From positions 62,001-126,000 of the forward strand of contig NZ_JAQLFL010000007.1 in the NCBI RefSeq assembly GCF_028206995.1: DNA of 64,000 bases. The letters are read 5' to 3'. The notes beneath the pieces are model-generated. The model saw nothing but the letters and a program-made list of their open reading frames with translations, did not search any database and was not told the origin of the DNA. Shown here piece after piece: positions 1-8,397 of the stretch; positions within the stretch are counted from its first letter, which is position 1; each line of letters begins with the position of its first letter. The translations under genes and the position numbers were made by a program. Origin of the DNA: Collinsella aerofaciens (GTDB lineage Bacteria; Actinomycetota; Coriobacteriia; Coriobacteriales; Coriobacteriaceae).

Positions 1-1474
1 GCTTCTCTTCCTCGTCAGCGGTCATCCAGTCGATCTGGTCGGTGGCAACGCCGTTCTCGACGCGGCGGAACGGAGCCTCGATGAAGCCGTACTCGTTGAC
101 GCGGGCGTAGAGGGCGAGCGAGCCGATCAGGCCGATGTTGGGGCCTTCGGGGGTCTCGATCGGGCACATGCGGCTGTAGTGCGAGTTGTGAACGTCGCGG
201 ACGGCCGTCGGCACGTTGGTGCGGCGGCTGGAGCCGGACTTGTGGCCGGCAAGACCACCAGGGCCGAGTGCGGACAGACGGCGCTTGTGGGTCAGACCGG
301 TCAGGGGGTTCGCCTGGTCCATGAACTGCGAGAGCTGCGAGGAACCGAAGAACTCCTTGATGGAGGCCACGATCGGGCGAATGTTGATGAGCGACTGCGG
401 GGTGATCTCGTCGATGTCCTGGGAGCTCATGCGCTCACGGACGACGCGCTCCATACGGCTCATGCCGATACGGAACTGGTTGGCGACGAGCTCGCCGACG
501 GTGCGGATGCGGCGGTTGCCGAAGTGGTCGATGTCGTCGACCTTGAAGCCCTGCTCGCCGGCAGCGAGGGACAGCAGGTAGCGCAGCGTCGCAACGATAT
601 CCTCGTCGGTGAGCACCGTGACCTCTTCCTCGGTGGTGAGGTTGAGCTTCTTGTTGACCTTGTAACGACCGACGCGGGCCAAGTCGTAGCGCTGCGGGTT
701 AAAGAGCAGACCCTCGAGCAGGCTGCGGGAAGCGTCCACGGTGGGAGGCTCGCCCGGGCGCAGACGACGGTAGATCTCGATGAGGGCGTCCTCGCGAGTG
801 AGGGCGGTGTCACGCTCCAGGGTGCGCTTGATCACATCGGAGTTGCCGAGCAGCTCGATGATGTCGTCGTTGGTGACGGCAATGCCAAGGGCGCGCAGGA
901 ACATCGTGGCGCTCTGCTTGCGCTTACGGTCGATGGAGACCATGAGCTGGTCGCGCTTGTCGACCTCAAACTCAAGCCAGGCACCGCGGGACGGGATGAT
1001 CTGGGCCCTGTAGATCTGCTTGCCCGAATCCATCTCGGAGCTGTAGTACACGCCCGGGGAGCGGACGAGCTGCGAGACGACGATACGCTCGGTACCGTTG
1101 ATGATGAAGGTGCCCTGATCGGTCATCATGGGGAAGTCGCCCATGAAGACGAGCTGCTCCTTGATCTCGCCGGTCTCCTTGTTGGTGAGACGGACGTCGG
1201 TCAGAAGCGGAGCCTGATAGGTCATATCCTTCTCGCGGCACTCCTCGACGGTGTGCGCGGGGTCGCCGAACTGATGCTCGCCGAAGGTAACCTCGAGAAC
1301 ATGGTTCTGGCTCTGGATGGGGCTGGATTCCTTGAACGCCTCACGAAGGCCCTCGTCCTTAAAACGCTCAAAGGATTCCCTTTGAACAGAGATAAGGTTG
1401 GGGAGCTCCATGGCCTCCGGGATTTTCCCGAAGCTGACGCGCTTGCGCTCAGTGGCAGTGTATGCGTAGGTCAC
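1..1474 (-). CDS. rpoB: DNA-directed RNA polymerase subunit beta, N-terminal part (partial)
   Basis: Catalytic beta subunit of RNA polymerase. About 491 codons are present; the C-terminal two thirds lie beyond the left edge. The GTG start at 1474 follows AAGGAGG by about 10 bases and gives the N-terminus [18 protein letters not shown]. The rifampicin-pocket region is visible at about residues 373-406 ([16 protein letters not shown], then [12 protein letters not shown]), and [18 protein letters not shown] follows it. The pocket residues look like the drug-sensitive form. Upstream on the same strand is galU, not rplL as is usual. The 287-base gap holds the galU terminator, a GAAC-N4-GTTC palindrome and a possible promoter, so rpoB is probably transcribed from its own promoter. 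Confidence 0.98.
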   Translation of the reverse strand, partial: MTYAYTATERKRVSFGKIPEAMELPNLISVQRESFERFKDEGLREAFKESSPIQSQNHVLEVTFGEHQFGDPAHTVEECREKDMTYQAPLLTDVRLTNKETGEIKEQLVFMGDFPMMTDQGTFIINGTERIVVSQLVRSPGVYYSSEMDSGKQIYRAQIIPSRGAWLEFEVDKRDQLMVSIDRKRKQSATMFLRALGIAVTNDDIIELLGNSDVIKRTLERDTALTREDALIEIYRRLRPGEPPTVDASRSLLEGLLFNPQRYDLARVGRYKVNKKLNLTTEEEVTVLTDEDIVATLRYLLSLAAGEQGFKVDDIDHFGNRRIRTVGELVANQFRIGMSRMERVVRERMSSQDIDEITPQSLINIRPIVASIKEFFGSSQLSQFMDQANPLTGLTHKRRLSALGPGGLAGHKSGSSRRTNVPTAVRDVHNSHYSRMCPIETPEGPNIGLIGSLALYARVNEYGFIEAPFRRVENGVATDQIDWMTADEEEK

Positions 1475-1546
1475 CAGGTTTTTCCTCCTTCACGGAAATG
1501 CTCGGTGGGTTGGCGAGGCATAGCTTCGCCAGTTATCGCAACCTAA

Positions 1547-1574
1547 TAGTTTATCAGGTACCGACCGTTGGGCA
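1547..1574 (-). promoter_or_regulatory. possible rpoB promoter
   Basis: On the minus strand a TTGCCC box and a TAAACT box are separated by 16 bases, about 75 bases upstream of the rpoB GTG. Only an approximate match to the sigma-70 consensus, and no experimental support. It makes sense because a terminator separates galU from rpoB. Confidence 0.35.
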
Positions 1575-1652
1575 AGAAAAGCCTTGACGCGATTGAGTTT
1601 TTGGAGTAGCAAAGTTTTTCGACAGAAAACACGCAGGTAGATGTATGTGTAT

Positions 1653-1666
1653 CGAACATCTGTTCA
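1653..1666. promoter_or_regulatory. LexA/SOS-box-like palindrome (GAAC-N4-GTTC) upstream of rpoB
   Basis: The sequence CGAACATCTGTTCA contains the perfect dyad GAAC-ATCT-GTTC, which matches the Gram-positive LexA box consensus (CGAAC-N4-GTTCG) except for the last base. It lies inside a wider 8-bp inverted repeat (ACAGAAAA at 1622-1629, TTTTCTGT at 1671-1678). The nearest downstream gene on either strand is rpoB. A chance match or another regulator is possible. Confidence 0.4.
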
Positions 1667-1704
1667 TATATTTTCTGTGAACAGGGAGCCGACAATCGCA
1701 GCTC

Positions 1705-1741
1705 TTATAAAAAACGGGCGCGAACCGAGGTCCGCGCCCGT
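1705..1741 (-). terminator. intrinsic terminator of galU
   Basis: An 8-bp GC stem (CGGGCGCG 1715-1722 with CGCGCCCG 1733-1740) is followed on the minus strand by a run of T (TTTTTATAAG). It starts about 20 bases after the galU stop codon. Confidence 0.85.
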
Positions 1742-1761
1742 AAATGTCGATGCCCGAAGGC

Positions 1762-2670
1762 TTACTTGCGCATCAATCCGCCGCGCTCGTCGATGGCGTC
1801 CCAGAAGGCATCGGCAAAGCAGGGATCGCTTGCAGCCATGAGGGCGTTGGTGGCCATCCAGCCAGAGGGAGTGCCGGTGTCGTAGCCCGACAGCGGGTCG
1901 ATGACGACGGCATACATGGCCTCACGGTCGAGCGAACGGGCCATGGCGTCAGTGAGCTGGATCTCGCCGCCCTTGCCGGCCTGCTGATCTGCCAGCAGGT
2001 CCATGACCAGCGGGCTCAGCAGGTAACGACCGACGATGTACAGGTTGGACGGAGCCGCCTCAGGAGCGGGCTTCTCGACCAGACCGCCGATGCGCCAGAC
2101 AGCGCCCGGCTCTGCATCGGCAACGTCCTCGGCGCCCTCGAGCGAACCGACGCGCTCGCCGGCGATAACGCCGTAGCGGCTGACTTCCTCGGGCGAGCAA
2201 GCAGCGACGGCGATAACCGAAGCTCCACCGTGCTCCTTGGAAACGGCGAGCATCTTGCCGCAGATGTCGCGATTAGGCACAACGTAGTCGCCCAGAAGAA
2301 CCAGGAAGTTCTCCCCTGCCACGGCGTCAGCAGCAGAGCGAATAGCATGGCCGAGGCCCTTGGGCTCGTACTGATAACGGAAGTCGACCGGCATACCGCC
2401 AGCGTGGGCGACGGCATCGGCATAGGCGTTCTTGCCGCGCTCGCGCAGCAGGTTCTCGAGCGAGCGATCGGGCTGGAAGTAGTTCAGCAGCTCAGGCTTG
2501 CCGGGAGAAGTAACGATGATGGCATCGTCGACCTCCTCGGGGTCGAGCGCCTCCTCGACGACATACTGAATGACGGGCTTGTCGAGCACCGGCAGCATCT
2601 CTTTGGGCGTGCACTTGGTGCCAGGTAAAAAACGCGTGCCAAGACCGGCGGCGGGGATGATTGCCTTCAT
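1762..2670 (-). CDS. galU: UTP--glucose-1-phosphate uridylyltransferase
   Basis: Makes UDP-glucose from UTP and glucose-1-phosphate for polysaccharide and glycolipid synthesis in the cytoplasm. 302 residues, the usual GalU length. The N-terminus MKAIIPAAGLGTRFLPGTK is the nucleotide-binding signature, followed by PKEMLPV. Also visible are QYVVEEAL, the substrate-loop region KPELLNYF and the sugar-binding VEKP motif. The chosen start at 2670 has AAAGGA upstream; an in-frame start 37 codons earlier would add an unrelated extension. It sits between rplL and rpoB, which normally adjoin, and has its own terminator, so it looks like an insertion into the ribosomal/RNA polymerase cluster. Confidence 0.96.
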   Translation of the reverse strand: MKAIIPAAGLGTRFLPGTKCTPKEMLPVLDKPVIQYVVEEALDPEEVDDAIIVTSPGKPELLNYFQPDRSLENLLRERGKNAYADAVAHAGGMPVDFRYQYEPKGLGHAIRSAADAVAGENFLVLLGDYVVPNRDICGKMLAVSKEHGGASVIAVAACSPEEVSRYGVIAGERVGSLEGAEDVADAEPGAVWRIGGLVEKPAPEAAPSNLYIVGRYLLSPLVMDLLADQQAGKGGEIQLTDAMARSLDREAMYAVVIDPLSGYDTGTPSGWMATNALMAASDPCFADAFWDAIDERGGLMRK

Positions 2671-2920
2671 GTTATTCAAAGATCCTTTCGCAGGCGCAAA
2701 AGCGCCCCATGCGTGCGGCACGGCGGCCGCAGACCAAATTGCGATACCCAAGCATCTTACCGCTGGAACTATATGTCGCACAAGGCAGAGACAATTCTTC
2801 AGCAGGTCAATGCAAATTATTGCTCGAATGGTGCAATTTTATTGCCCAACGGCAGGGCGCCCGATACGACGCAAATCACAGAACATGGCAGTTTGAGCTA
2901 CCGATGCCGAGGGACCGAAA
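2671..2920. other. intergenic region between rplL terminator and galU
   Basis: About 250 bases with no supportable gene. Short frames here have no ribosome-binding site or recognisable domain. It is lower in GC than the genes (for example the AT-rich stretch near 2810-2845) and presumably carries the galU promoter, but no confident -35/-10 pair was found. Confidence 0.6.
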
Positions 2921-2956
2921 AACAAAAAAGACGGGGCTCGCAATGCGAACCCCGTC
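2921..2956 (-). terminator. intrinsic terminator of rplJ-rplL
   Basis: An 11-bp stem (GACGGGGCTCG 2930-2940 with CGAACCCCGTC 2946-2956, one wobble pair) is followed on the minus strand by TTTTTTGTTTTT. It begins about 30 bases after the rplL stop and separates the L10-L7/L12 transcript from galU. Confidence 0.92.
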
Positions 2957-2984
2957 TGCAAAGAAATCTGGCGAGAAAGCCTGA

Positions 2985-3362
2985 TTACTTGAGGGTGACA
3001 GCAGCGCCAGCAGCCTCGAGCTTCTCCTTGGCAGCCTCGGCGTCCTCCTTCTTGGCACCCTCGAGAACAGCCTTGGGAGCGCCCTCGACGACCTCCTTGG
3101 CCTCCTTCAGGCCAAGGTTGGTGAGCTCACGGACGGCCTTGATGACCTGGATCTTGTTGTCGCCGAAGCCCTCGAGCACGACGTCAAACTCGGTCTTCTC
3201 CTCGGCCTCAGCAGCGCCAGCAGCGGGAGCGGCGACAACAGCGGCAGGAGCAGCGGCGGAAACGCCGAAGGTGTCCTCGATAGCCTTGACGAGCTCGGAA
3301 GCCTCGAGAAGGGTCATTTCCTTAAGAGCATCGATGATCTCATCGGTGGTAAGCTTAGCCAT
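2985..3362 (-). CDS. rplL: 50S ribosomal protein L7/L12
   Basis: Stalk protein of the large subunit that recruits and stimulates translation factors such as EF-Tu. 125 residues: an N-terminal dimerisation helix pair ([20 protein letters not shown]), an Ala/Pro-rich flexible hinge at about 35-55, and the C-terminal factor-binding domain ([34 protein letters not shown]). The start at 3362 is preceded by AAAGGAC; an upstream in-frame ATG would add 11 unrelated residues. Second gene of the rplJ-rplL transcript, 102 bases after rplJ. Confidence 0.98.
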   Translation of the reverse strand: MAKLTTDEIIDALKEMTLLEASELVKAIEDTFGVSAAAPAAVVAAPAAGAAEAEEKTEFDVVLEGFGDNKIQVIKAVRELTNLGLKEAKEVVEGAPKAVLEGAKKEDAEAAKEKLEAAGAAVTLK

Positions 3363-3464
3363 TTCTAAGTCCTTTCGGTTTCCGTGTCTGTGCACGGAGA
3401 TCAGTTAAAACACGACGCGAATGCGCCAGGGGTGCGGCGTTGCCGCCGCGGGTGAAAACAGCAA

Positions 3465-3986
3465 CTAGGCTGCCTTCTGCTCGGAGACCTGCTGGATCGA
3501 ACGAGCGAGACCAGAGGAAACGCCGTTGACGCAGACAGCGATGTCGCGAGCGAAACCGGAGATGAGACCGGCGATCTGGCCGAGAAGCTGATCCTTGGTG
3601 GGCAGCTCGGCGATAGCCTTAACATCATCAGCGGAAACGGCCTTGCCGTCGGAGATACCGCCCTTGATCTCAAGGACGCCCTTGGACTTAGCGGAGAAGT
3701 CCTTAAGGGCCTTAGCGGCCTCGACCGGCTCGGTCTCGTAGAACACATAAGCGACGGGGCCGGCGAGAATCTCGTCGATCTCGGGCTGCTCCTGGTTCTT
3801 GAGGGCGATCTTGACCAGGTTGTTCTTGTAGACCTTCATCTCGGCGCCGCACTCGCGAAGCTGATGACGCAGCTCCTGAGCCTGCTTAACCGTCAGACCG
3901 TTGTAGTTGACGACGAACAGACCGGCGTTCTCGGCGATACGGGACTCGATCTCTGCAACCTTGTCGATTTTGTACTGCTGGGGCAT
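3465..3986 (-). CDS. rplJ: 50S ribosomal protein L10
   Basis: Base of the ribosomal stalk; it binds 23S rRNA and carries the L7/L12 dimers on its C-terminal helix. 173 residues beginning MPQQYKIDKVAEIESRIAEN, with FVVNYNGLTVKQAQELR and the C-terminal helix region ending SIQQVSEQKAA. The start at 3986 follows a strong AGGAGGTG. A structured leader with a terminator-like hairpin lies directly upstream, consistent with L10(L12)4 autoregulation. Normally rplK-rplA would be just upstream; here they are 22 kb away, so this is a separate transcription unit. Confidence 0.98.
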   Translation of the reverse strand: MPQQYKIDKVAEIESRIAENAGLFVVNYNGLTVKQAQELRHQLRECGAEMKVYKNNLVKIALKNQEQPEIDEILAGPVAYVFYETEPVEAAKALKDFSAKSKGVLEIKGGISDGKAVSADDVKAIAELPTKDQLLGQIAGLISGFARDIAVCVNGVSSGLARSIQQVSEQKAA

Positions 3987-4050
3987 GAATTACACCTCCT
4001 CGAATTCTTTCCGGGCACGGTCCGCCACAAGGACGTGACGGGGGCATGTC

Positions 4051-4088
4051 CAAAAAGAAAGCCCCCGCGCTGCATGAGCGACGGGGGC
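4051..4088 (-). terminator. attenuator hairpin within the L10 leader
   Basis: GC-rich stem-loop 4061-4088 followed on the minus strand by TTTCTTTTTGG (4060-4051), about 65 bases before the rplJ start. Its position inside the leader suggests regulated premature termination rather than the end of an upstream gene. Confidence 0.7.
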
Positions 4089-4190
4089 GAGAAGACATAT
4101 CTACTCGACCACCTCGGCTGGCGGGAAGTCCCATTAAGCTCGCGGGTAAGACCCGTTTGCGCCGGCTGTCTCTGGCAGCGGATTCGTGCG
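4051..4190 (-). ncRNA. ribosomal protein L10 leader (autoregulatory mRNA leader)
   Basis: The minus-strand RNA ahead of rplJ contains AGAGACAGCCGG, GAGCTTAATGGG and GCCAGCCGAGGTGGTC, which resemble conserved blocks of the L10 leader family. A hairpin (4061-4088, arms GCCCCC/GGGGGC and CGCT/AGCG) followed by TTTCTTTTTGG could act as an attenuator. The family binds the L10(L12)4 complex to repress rplJ-rplL. The assignment rests on remembered consensus, not on a covariance search. Confidence 0.8.
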
Positions 4191-4229
4191 TGAACCGAAA
4201 TTATTATGGCGGGGACCCCGGCGTCGGTC

Positions 4230-4433
4230 AACGGAAATCCGGGCTGCACACAATTCCACCATTCCGACCGCGCCGCCGAAGGCCGGGCGCAAGGTTTTCG
4301 CTCGGTCAGGTCCTGGGCTCGCTCGGAAAGCACATTAAGTGCTTTCCGGCTCGTGCGGAATCTACGAAAACCTTGCGCCCGGCCTTCGGCGGCGCGGCCT
4401 GCGGTGACTTTGGGGCAGCCCGGTTTTCCGTTG
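4230..4433. repeat. 204-bp near-perfect palindrome (long hairpin element)
   Basis: Three nested inverted repeats share one centre near 4332. Outer arms are 4230-4248 and 4415-4433 (19 nt, one mismatch). Middle arms are 4268-4300 and 4365-4397 (33 nt, perfect, starting CCGCGCCGCCGAAGG). The inner hairpin is GGAAAGCAC 4325-4333 with GTGCTTTCC 4339-4347. It lies between the aminotransferase stop and the rplJ leader. No coding sequence is convincing here. It could be a non-coding RNA, a mobile palindromic element or a strong bidirectional transcription barrier. Confidence 0.9.
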
Positions 4434-4492
4434 AGCGACGCCCCCACGCATAACCCTTATGTCGGTGGGCTGATGTGTTGCGTCCCCGATGG

Positions 4493-5629
4493 CTACAAGG
4501 TTGAAATGAAGGTGGACAGGCGATTTAGGCCTTCGTCCAGATCTTGGTCGGATACGCAGTAGCTTAGGCGGATGTGGCCTTCGGTTCCGAAACAGTCGCC
4601 CGGGACTAGGGCTACGTTTGCTTCTTTGATGGCTTTGATGCAGAAAGCTTCGCTGGTTAGGCCGAACTTTTTGATGCTCGGGAAAGTGTAGAAGGCTCCT
4701 GCGGGCTCTACTACGTCGAGGCCCATGGCGTCTAAGGCTGCGAGTACGCGTTCGCGGCGGGCTCGGTAGACTTTGAGCATGGGGGTTGGGTCGACGGTCA
4801 GGGCTCGGGCTGCGGCGTCCATTTCGAAGGAGACGGCACTCGATACTAAGTATTGGTGAGCCTTGGCGATCTCGGCGATGACGGGTGCCGCTGCCGCGAG
4901 CCAGCCCAGGCGCCAGCCGGTCATGGACCAGGGCTTGGAGAAGCTCTCGATGATGACCGTCTGTTCACGCAGCTCCGGGTGACGCTGGGCAAAGCGCTCG
5001 TAGCCATCCACATAAACCAGGCGGTTGTATACGTCGTCGCAGACCACGTAGATGCCCGCCTGCTCCGCCACGCGCGCCACGGCGTCGAGCGATGCCGCGT
5101 TGAGGATGCAACCCGTAGGATTGTTGGGCGAGCAGATGACGATGGCCTTGGTCGCCGGCGTCACGCAAGCACGAAGCGCATCCTCGTCAATCTGGAATTG
5201 CGCAGGCTCCGTATCCAAAAAGACCGCTTTGGCGTGATTGGCCACGACGATGCTCTCGTACAGGCCAAAGGCCGGCGTGGGGATGATGACCTCGTCGCCG
5301 GGGTTGAGCATAGCCATAAATGTTGCCGACAGGGCTTCGGTCGCGCCGTCGGTTAGGATGACCTCGTCGGCCGAAAACGTAAGGCCCGCGTCCCCCATGT
5401 AGGCAGATAACGCCTCACGCAGGGCGGGGCGCCCGTTGTTGGGCGGATAGTGCGTGTCACCGCGGTCCAGTGCGGCGGTCACCTCGGCGCTAATCACATC
5501 GGGCGTGGGAAAATCGGGCTCGCCAAGCGCAAGCGCGATGCACCCCGGGTGCTGGGCGGCGAGCGCGTTGATTCGGCGGATACCGGAGGGCTTGAGCGTG
5601 GCAAGCGAGGTATTCATGGGCAGTCGCAT
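4493..5629 (-). CDS. pyridoxal-phosphate-dependent aminotransferase, class I/II
   Basis: Fold-type I aminotransferase, probably acting on aspartate or aromatic amino acids; the exact substrate cannot be read from sequence. 378 residues. Visible are NALAAQHPGCIALALGEPDF, the PLP-lysine region SFSKPWSMTGWRLGW (Lys near 232), SPNNPTG (carboxylate and PLP binding) and a C-terminal RLSYCVSD carrying the substrate-binding Arg. The start at 5629 has GAAAGGAACGC upstream; a second ATG four codons later lacks a ribosome-binding site. It stands alone, divergent from the next gene. Confidence 0.93.
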   Translation of the reverse strand: MRLPMNTSLATLKPSGIRRINALAAQHPGCIALALGEPDFPTPDVISAEVTAALDRGDTHYPPNNGRPALREALSAYMGDAGLTFSADEVILTDGATEALSATFMAMLNPGDEVIIPTPAFGLYESIVVANHAKAVFLDTEPAQFQIDEDALRACVTPATKAIVICSPNNPTGCILNAASLDAVARVAEQAGIYVVCDDVYNRLVYVDGYERFAQRHPELREQTVIIESFSKPWSMTGWRLGWLAAAAPVIAEIAKAHQYLVSSAVSFEMDAAARALTVDPTPMLKVYRARRERVLAALDAMGLDVVEPAGAFYTFPSIKKFGLTSEAFCIKAIKEANVALVPGDCFGTEGHIRLSYCVSDQDLDEGLNRLSTFISTL

Positions 5630-5722
5630 GGCGTTCCTTTCGTAAGGGTTGCACTAGGATAGCGCGGTGGGGCGCCGCCGGACGGTGTAACCTAAACGGA
5701 AACCAACCGGAAAGGAGGCAGC

Positions 5723-6379
5723 ATGGAGCCGACCGCGCGCAGCGATGTACCAAAAACGCTGCAAACCATTGCGTATATCAGCATTCCCAATAGTGCCGAT
5801 CTTGAGTTTTTGCTCTGGGACCTGCAGGATGCCATCGCCGCCTATGCACAGCTTTCCGGCACCGCACTCCCCCGCCCGGTCGACTTGAAGGCAAATGACG
5901 CCGGCAGCGTTGCCGATGGCATCGTGCTGGCCATTGAAGATGTGGCTGACGATGAGACGTTGACAGCCATCGAGCAGGCGCTTGAGCGCTTTGGCGGTAC
6001 GGGAACGCGCGTCTATGCCGCGATTCGAGCCGCACAAGAGAGCACTGAGCAGGCGCGTGGGACCGCCGTTCGCCTGCACAAGGCATGTGAGCGCCATGAC
6101 CAATTGTGGTGTGGCGGCGTTGCCATCTGCGCCGGCAGCGGCATCGCAGCGCTTCGTCGCTCCCCGCGCATGGGACTCTTGCGGCGACCGTTTTCGGAGG
6201 CCATGGACAAGCTCGTGGGCGCCGTTCGCATGGGGTGTTCCGTCGAACACGCGCAGAAGCTCGGTGGCGCCGCAACGGGTGGCGTCGACACCGACGGCAT
6301 GGTGCGCGCCACGTCTGCGCTGCCCACACCGATCTGGCACGCCGTTATGAGGCATCTTGCCGAGCACTCAAACTGCTAA
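5723..6379 (+). CDS. hypothetical protein, possibly flavodoxin-like
   Basis: 218 residues with a very good ribosome-binding site (AAAGGAGG, 4 bases before ATG). Not confidently recognised. The alternating beta/alpha pattern, the GGVAICAGSGI segment near residue 130 and the helix EAMDKLVGAVRMGCS recall the C-terminal half of NAD(P)H-dependent flavin reductases. However, the N-terminal FMN-binding loop typical of that family is not clear. No signal peptide or membrane segment. The 3' end overlaps the convergent DNA glycosylase gene by 4 bases, so the two share transcript ends. A flavodoxin-fold protein without cofactor is an alternative. Confidence 0.75.
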   Translation: MEPTARSDVPKTLQTIAYISIPNSADLEFLLWDLQDAIAAYAQLSGTALPRPVDLKANDAGSVADGIVLAIEDVADDETLTAIEQALERFGGTGTRVYAAIRAAQESTEQARGTAVRLHKACERHDQLWCGGVAICAGSGIAALRRSPRMGLLRRPFSEAMDKLVGAVRMGCSVEHAQKLGGAATGGVDTDGMVRATSALPTPIWHAVMRHLAEHSNC

Positions 6380-6945
6380 ATCGAAAAAGCCTGCCAATCA
6401 ACGGCTTCACTCCAGCGCTCGACAAGGCGTTCCAGACGCCACGCCGCATTGGCGGGACTTGTCGACGGCAGAACGATGGCCGGCAGCCCGGTGCGCTCTT
6501 GTAGATAGCGCTTGTAGAGCCGACCTGCCGTGCCGCCGTTACAGACAACGACCTCGATAGGAGCTGCGCCGGTAATACGCTCGGCATGCGCCGGAACGAC
6601 GTTTTTGATGCTAGCGTCACTCGAGCCCTTAATGTCGCAGCTCTCGATCACGTCCCACAGGGCCACGCCGCCGCTCAGCAGCATAGCCCGCTTGGCGGCA
6701 ATCGAGGCGTCAAGCGTCACGGGCTCGCCGCTCGCCAAAGAGTCTCCCTCGTTGGGCGGCACGGGCGCACCAAGGCACGCGGCCATCACGCGCCAAAAGC
6801 GGTTCTGCGGATTGCCATAGTAGAAGGCATTGGCACGCGAGAGCACCGAGGGAAACGACCCCAGCACCAAAACGCGCGAGCGCTCGTCAAACACGGGCTC
6901 AAACCCATGCTCAATATGCTGATAGCCCTCGTCCGGCGCAGTCAT
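6376..6945 (-). CDS. DNA-deoxyinosine glycosylase / uracil-DNA glycosylase superfamily protein
   Basis: Predicted base-excision repair enzyme removing deaminated purine or uracil. 189 residues. The N-terminal signature VLVLGSFPS followed by YGNPQNRFWRVM matches the family-6 (hypoxanthine-DNA glycosylase) branch of the UDG superfamily. The C-terminal PSTSPANA segment corresponds to the second substrate-contact motif. The stop codon overlaps the convergent hypothetical gene by 4 bases, and the start lies 3 bases from the end of the downstream-numbered GH13 gene. It is therefore probably co-transcribed after the GH13 gene. Confidence 0.88.
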   Translation of the reverse strand: MTAPDEGYQHIEHGFEPVFDERSRVLVLGSFPSVLSRANAFYYGNPQNRFWRVMAACLGAPVPPNEGDSLASGEPVTLDASIAAKRAMLLSGGVALWDVIESCDIKGSSDASIKNVVPAHAERITGAAPIEVVVCNGGTAGRLYKRYLQERTGLPAIVLPSTSPANAAWRLERLVERWSEAVDWQAFSI

Positions 6946-6948
6946 GAA

Positions 6949-8325
6949 TTAGGCCCTCAGCAGATAACGCACCTCATAGGGCGCAAGTTCAAGGGAGCCT
7001 GTCAGCTCGACCGTGGGCGCATCGTCGGCAAGCAGGTCGACGAAGGAGCCGTTGAGTTCGCCGGCTCCAAAGGTATAGGGCTCGTTCACGGCATTGACCG
7101 TCACGAGCACCGTCGCGTCGTCGCAGGCGCGCTCGAACAGCAGCTGCTTGTTCTGGATCACCACATTGCGATAGGCACCGTAGTTGAGAGCACGGGCCGC
7201 CGCGTCGTCGGCCGAGCGCAGGTGAGTGAGCTGTTTGATGAAGGCCGTCAGTTCGTTGGGCGCAGGCTCATCGAGCGCAGGGCGCAGCGCCCAGTCGCCA
7301 TCGGGGCCGCCCTTTTCGCCAGCAATTCCCCACTCGCTGCCATAGTAGACGCACGGGATGCCCGGCATGCCAAAGAGCATGCCGTAGGCGGGACGCAGAC
7401 AGGACTTGTCGGTGAGGATGCTCGCCAGGCGCGGCACATCGTGGTTGTCGACAAACGACAGCAGATGTTTGCCGCGGTAGATGCACCAGGGGTCGCCGCC
7501 AAACTGACGGTGCAGCGAATGGGCGATCTCGAACATGTTGACCGAGTTAAAGCTGGAGTACAGGCCCTTGTAGCACTCGTAGTTGGTGCAGGAGTCGAGC
7601 ATCTCGTCGTTGACGATTTGGCTGTAGTCGCCGTGGAGCGTCTCGCCGATCAGCACAAAGTTGGGCTTGAGCTCACGGGTAAAAGCGTGCAGGCGGCGCA
7701 TAAAGTCGCGGTCGAGCATATAGGCAACGTCCAGGCGCAGGCCGTCGACGCCAAAGACCTCGGCCCAGCGGCGCACGGACTCGAGCAGGTAATCGACCAC
7801 GGCGGGGTTTTGCAGGTTGAGCTTCACGAGCTCAAAATGGCCTTCCCAGCCCTCGTACCAAAAGCCGTCGCCATAGCAGGAATCGCCGTCAAAGCTAATG
7901 TGGAACCAGTCCTTGTAGGGCGAGTCCCACTTGCGCTCCTGCACATCGCGGAAGGCCCAAAAGCCACGGCCCACATGGTTGAAGACGGCGTCGAGCACCA
8001 CGCGGATGCCGTGGGCATGCAGTGTCTCGCACACGGCGGCAAAGTCGGCATCCCCACCCAAGCGACGGTCGATGTGGCGCAGGCTGCGCGTGTCGTAGCC
8101 ATGACTATCGGACTCGAGCGGCGGATTGATGAGCACAGCGCCAATACCGAGTTTTTGCAGGTAGTCGGCCCATTGGGCAATCTTCATGATAGGAGCATCG
8201 GGGTTGGGTTCGACATCGGCGGCCTGGGCGAGCTCATCCTCGGCAACGGGGGCGGCGTTTTCGCGCGGAGCTCCGCAAAAGCCCAGCGGATAGACCTGAT
8301 AGAACGTCGTCTCGTATGCCCACAT
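6949..8325 (-). CDS. glycoside hydrolase family 13 (alpha-amylase family) protein
   Basis: Cytoplasmic alpha-glucan hydrolase, probably of the cyclomaltodextrinase/neopullulanase type. 458 residues, no signal peptide. Begins MWAYETTFYQVYPLGFCG, as in small Firmicute and actinobacterial GH13 enzymes. Catalytic residues are recognisable: nucleophile Asp in GLRLDVAY (near 198), acid/base Glu in LIGETLHG (near 225) and the transition-state Asp in FVDNHDVPR (near 292). The C-terminal beta domain is short. GGGAGG precedes the ATG. Upstream lies a repeat hairpin and then the MFS gene. Exact glucan specificity is unknown. Confidence 0.92.
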   Translation of the reverse strand: MWAYETTFYQVYPLGFCGAPRENAAPVAEDELAQAADVEPNPDAPIMKIAQWADYLQKLGIGAVLINPPLESDSHGYDTRSLRHIDRRLGGDADFAAVCETLHAHGIRVVLDAVFNHVGRGFWAFRDVQERKWDSPYKDWFHISFDGDSCYGDGFWYEGWEGHFELVKLNLQNPAVVDYLLESVRRWAEVFGVDGLRLDVAYMLDRDFMRRLHAFTRELKPNFVLIGETLHGDYSQIVNDEMLDSCTNYECYKGLYSSFNSVNMFEIAHSLHRQFGGDPWCIYRGKHLLSFVDNHDVPRLASILTDKSCLRPAYGMLFGMPGIPCVYYGSEWGIAGEKGGPDGDWALRPALDEPAPNELTAFIKQLTHLRSADDAAARALNYGAYRNVVIQNKQLLFERACDDATVLVTVNAVNEPYTFGAGELNGSFVDLLADDAPTVELTGSLELAPYEVRYLLRA

Positions 8326-8397
8326 AGCAACCTCCCGGTAAGCTCAACACAACGACATCCATTGTATGCCCAGCTTGTATCCCCTCCCCCAAAATAA

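Noticed and set aside
1641..1841. Small plus-strand frame starting next to the SOS-like box
   Set aside because: No ribosome-binding site, runs into the galU terminator and the galU gene in antisense, and no recognisable sequence.
4046..4562. Overlapping small plus-strand frames across the L10 leader and the long palindrome
   Set aside because: Their codons coincide with palindrome arms and the RNA leader; no start signals.
6586..8397. 603-codon plus-strand frame opposite the GH13 gene
   Set aside because: The minus strand carries the three catalytic motifs of GH13; the plus frame has no family resemblance.
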